Below are positions 44,701-57,111 of a DNA stretch of 64,000 nucleotides, piece by piece (the first letter of the stretch is position 1; each line of letters opens with the position of its first letter). The notes under the pieces are model-generated. The model saw only the letters and a list, made by a program, of their open reading frames with translations, had not been told where the DNA came from and searched no databases. Location: positions 1-64,000 of the forward strand of contig JABANP010000063.1 of NCBI GenBank assembly GCA_013115135.1, given 5' to 3'. This stretch comes from Perkinsus olseni (lineage: Eukaryota; Perkinsozoa; Perkinsida; Perkinsidae). Made by a program: the position numbers and the translations under genes.

Positions 44701-47700
44701 ATGTCTAGCGCGTCTCCGGGAAAGCAGGAGGGCGAGATCGCAGCTCTAACTCGGGATGTCGTGGACAGCATTTGTGCAGCTCAAGTCGTGACGAGCTTGA
44801 GCCAGTGCGTCAAGGAGCTGCTGGAGAATTCGTTAGACGCTGTATGTAATACGGGTGGCTCACAGGCCAGATGGTCACCTGCCGTGCCTGCCTTCACTGT
44901 GAGGTATAAAGTCTGCCGTCCAGTTGTCGCGAAAAAGCTGTATAACAGTCCGCGTGTGGACCAATAGCTCAATAGCTGGTACAAAGTGTTACGCAATTGA
45001 CATTTCTCAAACGCTCTTCTACGCCGGTATTTCCATGATTTACTTTCGTTTCGCAGGGTGCCAGCAGCATTACTATAACCCTCGTTAACAACGGAATTGA
45101 TATGATATCAGTATCGGATGATGGATGCGGCGTATCTGAGGAGAATTGGTCTACCCTGTGCCGTTGGCATGCGACCAGCAAGGTCGATACTCTCGATGGC
45201 CGGACAGATGAGCTCCGCTTGGGCTACAGTGACTTTGGCTTCCGAGGAGAGGCGTTGGCGGCGATGTGCGGCCTGAGCAATGGGGGAGTCACCGTTCTCA
45301 CTCGTACAGGGGACTCGCAACTCGGGCTCGGAAGAGTGTTGGTGTATGACAAGACAGGTCGCCTTGCCAGTAGTGACGGTGAAGCTGCGCGAGGGGTTGG
45401 TACCACTGTCACTGTACGGGGACTGTTCAGAGGCCTTCCGGTGAGACTCAGGAGTTCGAGAGGAGTGCTAAGAAGCAAGTCACGGCGACTGTAGAGCTCA
45501 TACAGGCTTACGCTGTTATACGGCATGATGTTGCTTTCCGTCTGTCATGCGACGGCCGTTCTTTACTCGCTACGAACGCCGAGAGCGATATGGACACAGC
45601 GATACGGAAAGTGTGCAGTCTATCTCCGGCGGAGCTCCTAGGCATGACCCGCATCGTGTTGAATGGAGAGGGTGGTAGGTGGACTCTAAAGGCCTGGCTA
45701 TCCCCTCCGACTAGCGTCGTTCGCCCTGGTGTGGTACATGCCCAGTGGCTGTATGTAGGAGGGCGTCCGGTGGACATGCCAGTGAGAGTGAGCAGGACCA
45801 TCAACCAACTGTACAAGAGGTTCCAGACGACCCTGGCGTTAGAGAGAAAGAGCGGCCGTACTTGGATAGCTGTACTATCGGTTGAACTTGGAGAGGATGC
45901 GGACGCGGCTGATGTTAACTCGTCGAAGGATAAGAGATCGGTCATACTGGATTTCGAGACTGAGCTGTGTGATAAGATCACCGAGAGGGTCGAGGAAGAC
46001 TGGTCCAGTGCCTCCAGCCAAACAGCTGTTCAAGTGGGGAGCAGCTGTAAACAGCAGAGGAGGCTAGACGATTGGCTGAGGAAAGACGATAGTATCGTGG
46101 TCAAGGCACCAACTAAGAAAGAGGAACAGTGTGCTCTAACGCAGCGACAGGAACAATGGACTCCGCGAAGTGCAGGGCGACCCGAGGTGCCCGCTCCGAG
46201 AAAAAGCATCATCACCCCGCGAGCTAGGCACTCTGATTGCCCTCCAGTGGGGGATTTGGTCCGGGTGAGTGTGCCTCCAAGTGCTCAGCTTCGGAAACGC
46301 CGGGACAGTCTGGATACACCACGGAAGGAGCCTCGACATGGGGCCGACTCGCCGACCTCGGCGTCGCTGGTACGGACGGTACAGGACGTGCTGGCTGAGA
46401 GCGCAAGGAAGTCTCGAAAGTCAGCGATAAGGGACACCACTCAGTCCGAGATCGCCAGTGAGCCGTGCGAAGAAGAGGAGAGCCCTGTGGAAATACCAGC
46501 CTCGATAGCGGACGACTCTCATCGAGAAACAGTTGGCAGCGGAGATTCGCGAACAATATCGTCTTCATTGAGCGATGATATATTACCAGCGGATATTACT
46601 ACGCAGCTTCGATCTCGAGCGGGTGATTCATTCGCTCCTTCGGAGAGCTCTGGTGTCACCGAGTCTTCTGCAGCGGAAATTCAGGAGCAAGTGGAGGGCG
46701 CAGCTTCCGATGTTGGTGATTTCGAAGTTGGGGACGGTGCTGGGGAACTGATCAACGTGTCGCGGAAAGCGGCAGAGAGAAGAGAGCCCTGAGAGCATTG
46801 GACGGAAATTGATGAAAGTTTCGACCCCACCGGACGACCCAGCCCGGGATGAATTTGACCAGGGCTTCAATGCCACTTTCCACGTGAAGCTAGGGAAGAA
46901 GGACTTCGAGGCTATGCGGGTGATTGGGCAGTTTAACAAAGGGTTTATCATAACAGTTCTTGAGGGTCGATGGCTATTCATATTGGATCAGCATGCCTGT
47001 GACGAGAAGACCATATTCGAGACCCTCAACAGAACGTCAGAATTGAAGTCTCAGCCTATGGTTGTTCCGGTGAGGCTCAGCCTGCCGCCCCCTATTGAGT
47101 CGTGTATCAGGAGCTCACGGAAAGAAATAGAGGTGAGTGGGCGCCGACAGTCGTACTGTTCTGATGCTCGGTCATGGCTCTTTTCTATTGCGTTTCTGAT
47201 ACGCCTTCCCGGCGGTCCCTGAGCAAGTGAACCCGTTGGCAGTTCCACCTTCTCCAGGCGTGTGGGTTCCGTTTCAACTTCGACGATGAAGCCCCTATCG
47301 GCTCCCGAGTTCAGCTGACGTCTCTTGGCGTAGCCTCCGGCTTGGGATTTGAGAGGAGTCGGCCGCTCACCAAAGAGGACTTCGTCGATCTAGCGAGCCT
47401 TTTACTCGACCGAGGAGCGACAGGTCGGCCTGACGACGAAGGTGGGGACCGAACGCAGTCGGTCGTCGTTTCGTCACTCACGCCATTCTACTGCCAGCCC
47501 CATCAGCCTCGCTGTTCTGGTCATCATCCCTCGGTCACTGTCTACGGCCTCCTCGCGTGTGGTCGATGCTGGCTTCTCGAGCGTGCAGGACAGCCATAAT
47601 GATAGGGGACTCACTGGGTCGTAAGAAGATGGAGGGAGTAGTGCGGAAGATGGCTGGTGAGCCAGCATGAAGTCTTTGCCAAGACGGCATGGATGAGTAT

Positions 47701-47804
47701 CTTTAGCCCTCAACCAACCGTGGAACTGTCCACATGGCCGGCCCACCATGCGTTTGCTTGCGAAACCTCTCTGCTTGCGGCAGAGGGAAGGACACCGTAA
47801 TTGA
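44701..47804 (+). CDS. PMS2: PMS2-type MutL mismatch-repair endonuclease
   Basis: The MutL-alpha partner that nicks DNA during mismatch repair. The GHL ATPase motifs are [13 protein letters not shown] (motif I), [20 protein letters not shown] (motif II), [20 protein letters not shown] (motif III) and [19 protein letters not shown] long disordered linker (about 46000..46800) leads to the endonuclease domain: [16 protein letters not shown], then [18 protein letters not shown], matching DQHA(X)2E(X)4E. Further on are [20 protein letters not shown] (ACR motif) and, after a 50-nt intron, [18 protein letters not shown]. Stop at 47802..47804. All metal-site motifs are kept. Frame breaks are seen at 45450..45451, inside the conserved LPVR-KEFER block, and probably at 46780. 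Confidence 0.9.
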
Positions 47805-47934
47805 AGAATATGCAGCTGAGCCATTTGATAATTTACTTGAACGTTTGTAGCTCGCGATGAGTTGATGCTTGAGTTTTCATCTCGCTGGCCGGAGTCGAGT
47901 ATCCTCCCATCAGTTTTATCGGAATCCTCAGGGA

Positions 47935-48604
47935 ATGTCTGTCCCTGGCCGATCGACTACACGAGGAAGCGGGGTTCCGTACGGCTCCCCAGTGTCGTCG
48001 GCCTCATCCCCTCCAGGGCCTGCTATCGGTGACCTTGGGCCCTCTCCCTCTACTCGGGCGATTTTGAATCCTCAGGAGGGAGTTGTGGTTAAAGGTGACA
48101 TGGCCATCATAGCAATTTGCAAGTGAGTCTCTAAAGCGGTCGTTTCGAACATTCACTTGCATGCCTCAGACATTTGAACGGCATGGCTGGTTCCAAGGGG
48201 GGCTTCATATTGAGGGAGCTCGACGACAACACTTTGTTCTGCAAGACTTCTGTGCGTGGAGCGGCTGATTATTTCCAGACTATGCCTTTCATTACCAGGT
48301 TCAAGATTGGCTGCGTATGGATGTTTCTAAGGAGCTCAGCAAGCTGCTCAGTTTGGGGGAAGACAGTCCGGCTGACGGGCGCTCACCGGTAGTTCTACGG
48401 AGAGTTTTTACGGCGACGGAAAGGGCCTGAGAAGCTCCCGGTTGATTTTCTCGCCTTTGGCAGGACGACAATTGGGGTTTCGGGGCCACACCTCCCGACA
48501 GCAGTGTTGACGGCGGGAGTTCATCGAGGAGAGCAGGTTCGAAGAAGAGAGGCCGGCGTACAGGCACTAGCGTCTCGACAAGCAAACGAACCAAAAAATG
48601 GTGA
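47935..48604 (+). CDS. TFB5/GTF2H5-like protein with long C-terminal tail (tentative)
   Basis: TFB5 is the smallest TFIIH core subunit, important in nucleotide excision repair and usually about 70 aa. Starts MSVPGRSTTRGSGVPYG (47935). The core is EGVVVKGDMAIIAICKHL across an intron, then GGFILRELDDNTLFCKTSV and RGAADYF, matching the TFB5 pattern 'G-V-L-V-x-C-D ... F-I-x-x-L-D-D-T-x-x-F'. The reading frame then needs one extra T near 48272..48274 to continue PDYAFHYQVQDWLRMDVSK. It ends in a Ser/Lys/Arg-rich tail DDNWGFGATPPDSS, then SKRTKKW (stop at 48602..48604). The extension of about 100 aa is unusual. The family call is moderate. Confidence 0.5.
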
Positions 48605-48948
48605 CCCGTGTCTCAAGCTTTCATCGTATCCTTGAGTTGCTGACGAGTTCCTACCCCGTGTTTCAGCTCAGTCGCGATTTGAGACTATCAAGGCTCAGCA
48701 GTGCCGACCGATAGCACATGACTGCGACGCAACACGAGTACAACAGTGAAATATCGTACTGCGGTGATAGAGTTCATTGCGATCACGTCATTTTCCATCC
48801 TTGAGCCCCAGCCGTTTGCCTCTAAGAACGAGATCTTTCTCCAACTCTTCGTCCCCATTACCAGGCCTCTTGAACGTTGGCTGCGCCCGTAGCTCTGCCA
48901 GTTGATCTGTCCAACCTCAATACGAATCGAAGCGTCCAGTTTTGTTCT
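48605..48948. other. Convergent 3' gap
   Basis: Lies between the ends of a plus-strand and a minus-strand gene; probably the 3' UTRs of both. Confidence 0.5.
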
Positions 48949-51160
48949 TCACTCACTCTTTATCGCTTCCTTGAGAAGTGCTTTCAGCTTTTCAGTCGTT
49001 AAACTCATTAGATTATTAAAACTGGGCTTCCCCTCATTCGGTCGAACATCTATCATCCGCCGGTCATAGGCCCGATATACACCGGGAAACTGATGGGAAC
49101 AATCTCAGATAGTACCTTGGGATCCTCCACACTACCTGTGCGAGAGGATATACCTTGCCGCGTCCCTCCTGGTCGATGTCATCCTCCTCTTCCCAGTCCT
49201 GTAGACCCACGACTCTGTAAATGAAGACAAGCAAAGCGCTATAAGATATGAAAACACTCGCTATTGGTAGTACCGAAAGCCTTGCCTCGCGAGCTCCTTC
49301 TCATAGTCGAAGTTGGCCGGCGGCCAAGGGGGCATGGCGTACCTAACTCACGAATGCCCGTGCCGTTGAGATACGACCGTGAGGAGAATTATCTTACCAC
49401 CAACGGCAGAGAACTTCGCTCACAAGCTGTTCCTTTTCCGACCGATTTATCTTCTTTTTCGACACCGGGGTCGCCACACCTTCGAGAGGGCAAGGCGTTT
49501 CGTGAATTGGCTTGTGTCAACGACAGCTCACTCGACTCGCGCTTCACTTTCTTGTCGGCTCTAGACTTCTTCTTCGCTCGCTCCTCCGACTTGACGGACT
49601 CCGACTTGGGTCGAGCTCGTCGGCGACCTTTCGTGGATCGTGCAGGAGTAGAAGAGGCTCCGCGAGAAGAGCCTGACCAGGACAGTCTGTTACAAACTAG
49701 ATGCAGCATTTAGCGAACAACCGAGAGTACCCAGCGGGGAGTGCCTTGCTGTGGCGTGGTGAGATGCAAAAGCACTCCTGTCCTACCATAGTCCTCATCG
49801 TCATCGTCTTCCTCATCGTCGTCATTCTCATCCTCCACCTGAGCGTCTGAATCATCATCTTGCTCATCGCTAGCATCATCCTCATCATCATCCTCATCGC
49901 TATCTTCGTCTTCAGTATACTTCAGTACCTACTTCCTTCAGGATGCTACAACCAGGATTCACGGACTTCTACTGCTAGAGACCACGATCAGTAGCACCTT
50001 GCGCTGCGCCGTGCGTTTTCTCCGTCTGATGATGGGTTGATCGCTATCTTCGGAACTAGCATCCTCATCAGGCGATGTGGTTTGATCTGGCGAGGAGCTG
50101 GATGTCGACGTCCGAGCCACCTGAGGTTCGCGTGCAATCTTTGCTTCACCAGAGTGAGACATCCCTACAGCTGGGGTGTTCTCGGGGGACTTCACAATCG
50201 GCGTTTGATCGAGTGCCTTGGTTGCCTTGGGCGTTGCGGACTCATCCTTCGTCAAAGCTTTCGCGGGGGGTGTGGGGGCTGCGAGATATCACAATAAGGA
50301 CGGAATTGAGTGGCCGGTCCGGCGGAGTAGATGCTCCCGACTCAAGTTGATCGAGAGGACTCCTGCGAATCGAAGTATGTTCCATGGGAGAATTTGCTCC
50401 CGAGTCCATTCGAGAACCTCTCCGATACAATCGCCCGTTGAAATTGCGCCCTACTACTGTCTCGGAGATGTGCAAGGAAATAAATATCTTTATAACTGTA
50501 GCAATGCGGATGCGGGAGGAATGATACACTCCCCGGATGGATGGGACTGCGGTGCTCACTCAGCGCCGACGCAATGACAATAAAGAAGCGACACAACCAA
50601 GGAAGGCTTACTCGTAACTCCACTAATATTCTCTCCCGCGGGAGGAGGCGACGCGGCAGGCGATATTAGAGCCTACGAAAAAAACTACGATTGTGGCACA
50701 AGCCTCGGGGGAAGGATTGGTCTCGGCATGAGTTACACAGTGATACGCGAAATGTCGCTACGCGACAGCATAGCAATAATACCAACAACCTGCACGCGAG
50801 TGCACCACATGATACTGCATCCTGTACTGAGTCAACCTTCAATAGAAAATGGTCATTACTATACACATTGCGGAAAAAATACTAATCACAGGTTTGCCAA
50901 TAGTGATGCGGTAGAGGTAATTACGCAAAGTTATGCATTTTGGCACGACATTGCCGACCACAACAGACCGTACCCCCTACTACAGTGCTGCCAATTGGCT
51001 TGTCATCATCAGAGTCAGAGTCGTCGTCTTCACTATCGGATTCGATGTTGATCCTCCTCCTTTTATGGCTGCCACCTCCCAACAACAAGTCGGAGTCATT
51101 CCCAGCGGACAGGCCGCCCTGGGAAGTAGCGGCAACAACCGCGGCTGCAGAGGACAACAT
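48949..51160 (-). CDS. Acidic/basic low-complexity nuclear-type protein
   Basis: Starts MLSSAAAVVAATSQGGLSAG at 51160, followed by a bipartite-NLS-like and acidic stretch (SHKRRRINIESDSEDDDSDS). Middle exons are disordered and rich in Ser, Thr, Pro, Glu and Lys (DQTTSPDEDASSEDSDQPII, then RRRKRTAQRK). An Asp/Glu-only run is encoded at about 49786..49925. Another basic segment reads STKGRRRARPKSESVKSEER, followed by AKKKSRADKKVKRE. The C-terminus is more structured: MPPWPPANFDYEKELARQGF, VVGLQDWEEEDDIDQEGRGK, and DVRPNEGKPSFNNLMSLTTE with KLKALLKEAIKSE (stop at 48949..48951). It looks like a chromatin or histone-handling protein from composition only. I do not recognise the C-terminal domain. 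Confidence 0.55.
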
Positions 51161-51809
51161 GAGAGAGGAACACAATACGGTTGGCTCAGCAAGCCTGCGG
51201 TCAGGATAGCGATACTTTTACCACGTTCCGCCCTATTCATCTACGAGCAATCTTCGATCAGCGCGTATTGATCGTGGCATGTCAACATTTTGGTGATACG
51301 AAAGAGCTCTGCAAATCGATCGGTCGGGCGTGCGCGTAAGACTCTGCGCATAAGGACCTCCGTTTCGTAGACCCGCGTACCTCCTCTCTCAGTGGAGGGG
51401 TTAATGCTCTGTAACCTCGGCCATGTTAAGGCACTGAGATTTTCAGATATACTCTTACTGAGGAGATCCCCAGCCAAGCGTGGCTCGCTGTTCTTGTCAT
51501 ACTACTACTGTTCCCTGCAGAATCACCTTGCGCCGTGATAGTTTGCCGTAGTGCGTCTATGGTCTAAGAAGCGTTTAACTGCCCTTTGGTGCCTCCTCTA
51601 GTGTCGTCTTGTCTGGACAACCAGATCCTACAAAGTCTAGTTCGGTTTATATCCTCTTCTGCTTTTCTTGTTGTGTCCAGTGACCGTCAATAACTTCTGT
51701 GGGGTTTTCATGCGGACTTGCTTGGCATGCTACCGTCGTTGAAGCTGTGTGATGGCGATGTGCAGGTTCCGTTCAGTGAAATTCCTGGCTCTTGCGCCTT
51801 CCTGGGCTC
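51161..51809. other. Divergent gap upstream of PEP carboxykinase
   Basis: Lies between divergent starts. A minus open frame (51241..51477, MAGDLLSKSISENLSALT) has no recognised similarity. Confidence 0.4.
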
Positions 51810-54708
51810 ATGTCTGACATGCTCAGCGACCCCCACACCTTCCTGGAGCTGCTCAAGCAGCAGATAGAGCAGAATCTGAAGACCCATGTTGGCCACAGTG
51901 ACGCCCCGGTGAGTCGCCTATTTTCCCGATCCACCTGATGTGTTATCAACGAAGCATAGTGCGCGGATATCTGTACCAGCGAACTATGTACTCAGTTGTG
52001 CTTTCAGGTGATGTCGAAGTCGGATGCTTTCGATCTGTCCCAGTTCACGAGCAAGGTGCAGTTTGAGAAGGAGATGAATGAGCAAGGTCTCAAGGTGGAG
52101 ACCATCTTCCACAACTCCGCTCCGCCCATCCTGTGAGTTCGGCTGTCCTTTCCTCAATCATGTATCCCTCTCAACGGGGAGCTTGACGTACTTCAGTGTG
52201 ACGCTCCACGCGCGAATCAGGTACGAGCAGGCTTTGAAGCACGAAAAGGGTTCCTTCATCACTAGTACCGGTGCATTAGCCGTCAGCAGTGGGCCGCAAG
52301 ACGGGCCGTTCGCCAAGCGACAAACGTATCGTGGATAGCCCCGTCGGACATTGGGCCTTCACTAACGAGATTTGGTGGGGCAAGGCAAGATGAGGCATCT
52401 CGCGTCTCGGCGTGAGCTTATCGCCGTGCTTCTTACAGGTGAATATCAAGCTCAAGGACGAAGCGTTTCTCACCAACCGCGAGCGCGCTATCGATTATCT
52501 CAACACCCGAGACCAGCTCTATGTCATCGATGCCTTCGCGGGGTGGTGTGAAACCTACAGAATCAAGGTGGGCGCGCTCACTTCTCTCTGCTTCAACGGT
52601 CGATATACTTCATTGTTCCTATCATCTTCGCAGACATTACTGCTCGTCGACTTATCGTTGAAGGAGTCTCACGTTATGCTACTCAGATACGGGTGATCAC
52701 TTCCAGAGCGTATCATGCTCTGTTCATGCAAAACATGCTCGTCATGCCGACACCGGAGCAACTGAAAGACTTCGGCCATCCTGACTTTATCATTTACAAT
52801 GCCGGTTGCTTCCCAGCCAATCGCTACACCTCTGGAATGACGAGCAGTAAGTGTCCGCGCACCTTGTTGCACTTTAATGATCTGCTGCGAGTTGATTGTG
52901 TCTCTGTACAGGTACTTCTGTTTGCGTTCATTTCCAACGTAGAGAGATGGTTATTTTGGGCACTGAGTACGCTGGCGAGATGAAGAAGGGAATTCTCACT
53001 CTCATGATGTAAGCGATTCCTCGGGTTCGTCTGAAATAAACTAGACGTGCTCGCGCATTGTGTTCGCAATGCGACAAGCTTTCGTCAACATTTTCATCCG
53101 TTGTGGCACAGGTATGCTATGCCCATGAAGATGCAGCTGCCCCTCCACTCTTCATGCAACGTTGGTCGCGAGAAGGGAGATGTTACCCTCTTTTTCGGCC
53201 TCTCCGGTAAGAAACGCTTCCTCGGACCGCAAATTTGATCGCGGATGCAGGAACGGGCAAGACAACTCTGTCCGCTGACGTGAATCGAGATCTCCTTGGT
53301 GATGACGAACATGTGTGGAGTGATACCGGTGAGACTTCATTCTACATCTTGTGGTTGCGAGGAGAGGCTCGAATGCATTCGACTTGTCAGGCGTCTTCAA
53401 TGTCGAAGGAGGCTGTTACGCGAAGGCTATCGACCTCACTCATGACAACGAGCCAGAGATATTTGATGCCATCCGTTTCGGAGCGGTCAGTGGGTCTTTC
53501 ATAACGTATTCCCGGTCGACTGCGAGACTGCTCAAATTCCTTAGGCTTCTGAGAACGTAGTGGAGTTTTGCTGTACTATTTGTCGTGTGCTCAGGTTCTA
53601 GAAAACGTCGTCTTTGATTCTAGTACTCGAGTCGTGGACTACCATGACACCAGTGTGACGGAGAACACCCGATGTGCGTATCCTCTCAGCCACATACCTA
53701 ACTCGATAATACCAGCTGTGGTGAGTCTAGTCCTTCAGCGGCGATGTGAACCGTCTCCCTCTACTGCTGGAGCTGCCTTTATCAGGTTGATACACATCCG
53801 TCGAACGTTGTCCTTCTGTGCTGTGATGCGTTCGGTGTTCTGCCTCCCGTCTCTGTTCTCGATCCCGACCAAGTGCAGTACTATTTCATATCGGGCTATA
53901 CGGCCAAGGTGGCAGGTGAGGAGAATCCTTCCGCTCGCGAATTGATTAGCAGTTTTGGTCTTGATAGGTACAGAGCAAGGCATCACTGAGCCTACCGCAA
54001 CGTTCTCGGCTTGCTTCGGAGCCCCCTTCCTGGTATGGCACCCGGTAGTTTATGCTGAGATGCTCTCCCACAAGATTCAGAAACACAAGTGTAAGCTGTC
54101 ACCGGTGTGTGTCGTTACGCAGTGACCGCCGATTCCGTCACGAAGTGATTCGAAGCCTCAAGACCGACTTGGCTCTATTTGTATGCAAAGTTTGCTTCTC
54201 CCAGGCACAGCGTATTTGCTCAATACAGGCTGGATTGGTGGCGGCTATGGTGAAGGGAAGAGATGCAGTTTGAAGTGAGTACAGCGCTATGGTCGAAGCT
54301 CGTTATCATCTTGATCAGATATACGCGTAAGATGATCGATGCTATGCACGATGGAACTCTGAAGGCTATGGTCGATGATGGCGAGCATAATTTCGATACT
54401 CTTCCTTTATTTAATCTGAAGGTAATTTGGAGCTAACCTTGCAATCTTTGCGAGCGTTTTTGATTGCAGGTACCGAAGTCGTTACCTGGTGTCCCGGAGC
54501 ATATTCTCTACCCCAAGGATGGTTGGGAAGATAAGGAAAAGTGAGCCTTGTTGTATCGTCATATATCGCTGTATTGAGCTTGGCCTGCTTCGTCTGTAGA
54601 TTCGATGCCACTTTGACGAAGTTAGCCAAGTTGTTTGAGCAGAACTTCCAGGAGTACGCAGACAGATGCCCACAGTCCGTTAGAGAGGCGGGGCCTCAAG
54701 TGGAATAA
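51810..54708 (+). CDS. pckA: ATP-dependent phosphoenolpyruvate carboxykinase
   Basis: Converts oxaloacetate and ATP to phosphoenolpyruvate, ADP and CO2. Starts [20 protein letters not shown]. Conserved blocks in order across about 11 exons: [14 protein letters not shown], then (one frame off) [93 protein letters not shown], and the P-loop [17 protein letters not shown] split by an intron. The metal and nucleotide motifs [10 protein letters not shown] and [10 protein letters not shown] follow, then [22 protein letters not shown] and the C-terminal Arg/Lys region [12 protein letters not shown]. Stop at 54706..54708. An extra base in GGG at 52291..52293 breaks the substrate-binding SG-RKTGRSP motif. 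The ATP (not GTP) class is clear from these motifs. Confidence 0.92.
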
Positions 54709-55097
54709 GCTGGAATCGCCGTGGTCAGTCGAGACCGGTGTCACTTTTTGTTACGACTTCGTTTTACGGGGCTCAATCGCTCCTGTGTGTAAGAATATAT
54801 CAGTCCTACCGAGAACTCTCCATGTGGAGACCGGCGGTAGAGACGCAACTCTCGGTGCTTGAGGGAATCGTATTTATGAGGATATCACGAGTATGTTTCT
54901 AACATTGCTAGTGACGTTTTCAGCAGTCGTCAATTAACAGCGGGATGGGGCTTCCGGAGTGTCTCTGATCGACATCTATTCCGTTCCGACACATCTTTTG
55001 CGAGCTCCTCTCGGGGGGGCTAAGCGGTTGAAGGGCATCTCAATGGATCCCTTCCGCAGTCTACTTGAAAACTGCTTAAGTCTTGAATCTTCCAGAG
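54709..55097. other. Intergenic upstream of the EGF-like cluster
   Basis: No coding signal recognised. It probably contains the PEP carboxykinase 3' UTR and the promoter of the first EGF-like gene. Confidence 0.5.
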
Positions 55098-55763
55098 ATG
55101 CCGGTGTATCCACTTACAGCGGAAGAAGCCGCCGCCATCTATGGCCGACATCTCGCAGATGACGATGAAGACAAGTGCGGTGATCATGGACAACTCGAAG
55201 CTGGTGGTATCTGCGAATGTGATGCTAATTGGTATCATATCCAAATTGACGACGGATCTGTCATGTGAGATTCCGGGCCGCTGCGGAGTACCGCTCGTTT
55301 CAGTGGTCTTGCGGTAGATTCATATCTGCTTCAGGTGGTGTGCTTACAATAATAGAGAGACCCCTGATATTCCAGGGTATTACTGGGAAGAGAACGGACT
55401 CAGGCCAGGAGAGTACGAGGTACGTTACATGCGTTGTCGATTCTTGCGCTATTGTATTCGACCGATCCAGCGCCATTGCTCAGTTGTTCCCGAGCAGAGA
55501 GCACCTGGACATCCTTGACATGCGTTTCTGGATCTTCGGCCTGCTCATATTTGAATGCTGGCTGCTGTGTTGGTAGGATACACGCTGCCTCGTGCTCGTA
55601 CCTTCTTCTCAGCTGTCGATTCATTCGAGACCGATTCTGTGGGCCAAGTGTCGAGGAAGTGATAGCTCGTCTCCCTCCAGGGTGTAAGCTTGATCCATTC
55701 AGCAAGAGCAGCGCCAGATCCCTTTTGCTTTTTGCTCCAGATTACCGTCCGGAGAAGCCTTAA
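55098..55763 (+). CDS. EGF-like single-pass membrane protein, copy A
   Basis: Starts MPVYPLTAEEAAAIYGRHLA, followed by CGDHGQLEAGGICECDANWY, a cysteine pattern typical of EGF-like modules (C-x-x-H-G ... C-x-C-x-x-x-W). After an intron it reads WCAYNNRETPDIPGYYWEEN, then a membrane span FWIFGLLIFECWLLC, then a basic tail CRFIRDRFCGPSVEEVIARL ending RPEKP. The N-terminus has no obvious signal peptide, which is odd for an extracellular EGF module; either the start exon is upstream or the module faces the cytosol. Its copy B neighbour has the same exon layout. Confidence 0.6.
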
Positions 55764-56137
55764 AATCCCGTCGACTGGCTCACTTCGAAGTATCGAGATA
55801 TTCGACCGTGGTGAGTCCCCCGATTGACGCGATCTTTCGCCCTCACCCCTCGCGGCACAGCAACCAACGTTCATTTAACCAGTCGTGATTAAGTCCCCCT
55901 GTCAGGCTATCAGTCTTGTGATCGGCCTCTGTCGAGCTGTGCTCTTCGCATGTCCTTTAAATGCAGCTATGCGTGTGGCAATGGAAGTATAAAGTGCCGG
56001 ATTCACCTAAACGTCGCTGTGACTTGCGTGATCAGCGGGAAGCAGCGGGATCGTCGCGGTGCACCGTCTCAACTGCTTCACCGTTCTCTTTCAGTAACAG
56101 CTGCGCGTCATCCAGTGCGCCTTTAGTTTCGTCCAGG

Positions 56138-56797
56138 ATGAGCTCAGCTAACAAGGCTCAGTCAGCCACTCCGACCCCGTCGCTCAGTGACGAGGACTAT
56201 AAGAAGATCCAGAAGGCCGTGGACGAGGGTCGATACCCGTGCAACAACGGCAATTTTAACCTCACCACTGGGCGATGTGTGTGTGAGAAGAATTATGTGC
56301 ACTTAATTTATGAGGATCGGATTGAGTGAGTATCGACGAGGATTCTCCGGTATGGTGAATCCACTGTTCCCTTCTGCTTCGGGTCATCGTTTCTTGTCCT
56401 TGTCAGTATGTGTACTTATCAAGAGAGGGTTATAGGATCCCCTTCTGCTCCTGGCTTCCACCTAGTCGATGATACGTTCAGAAGGGGAGACCTTATTGTG
56501 AGTGAGCATGAATCCCTCGCGGTTTATCTCTCGGTCGGCTGTTTGATATGTTCTTCTCTCAGACTGACGAGCGAGAGCTTGAGCCTGGGTATAACCCCTT
56601 GCTGTGGATCCTCATCCTAGTGGCTATAGAAGTCGCGCTGTTCGTTGTGTAGGAGGGGCGGGAACCCGGGAACCATCCACCATCTCCACCTCCACCTCCA
56701 CACTCCGGTTGCTCTAACTTCGACTCCCACCACGTCTGTTTTCAGGCTGAAGATCCTCCGCAAACGCTGTGTCAAGTTCGTATCCTCCAAGAAATGA
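56138..56797 (+). CDS. EGF-like single-pass membrane protein, copy B
   Basis: Starts MSSANKAQSATPTPSLSDED, then YPCNNGNFNLTTGRCVCEKN, an EGF-like pattern. The next exon reads MCTYQERVIGSPSAPGFHLV, then DDTFRRGDLI. A later exon reads TDERELEPGYNPLLW followed by ILILVAIEVALFVV (membrane span), and after an intron (GTAGGAGG to TTTCAG) LKILRKRCVKFVSSKK, a basic tail (stop at 56795..56797). The total is about 140 aa. It aligns with copy A exon by exon, so the two are tandem duplicates. No enzyme function is apparent. Confidence 0.65.
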
Positions 56798-57111
56798 AGA
56801 ACGTTTTCTGCTATGCTACACGCATAGACCCTCCCTTGTCTAAAGGCAGAGTGAAGCTAAGATACAATGTTGCTGCATGACGTTCTAATCCTGAATAGCC
56901 AGTGAAGAGTGTGTGATAAGCAAAGCACTATGAATTTAGTATTCCTGTGCTGCGGTGGGCGTTGGCTCGTGCCTGCTAACCCAGTTATTCCTGCATCTCT
57001 CATGTCATATCCCGACTCCGGTGTGCTGCAGCGAGAGAAGTTCTTCTGGGTCAAAGTTGTAGCCCTTTGTCTGTTAGTCCACTCCGTGGTCAAAACATGT
57101 GCTTTCAGGAA

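Noticed and set aside
49786..49925. A simple-sequence GAT/GAG repeat as a microsatellite feature
   Set aside because: It is in frame within the acidic nuclear-type protein and encodes its Asp/Glu run, so it is treated as coding low complexity.
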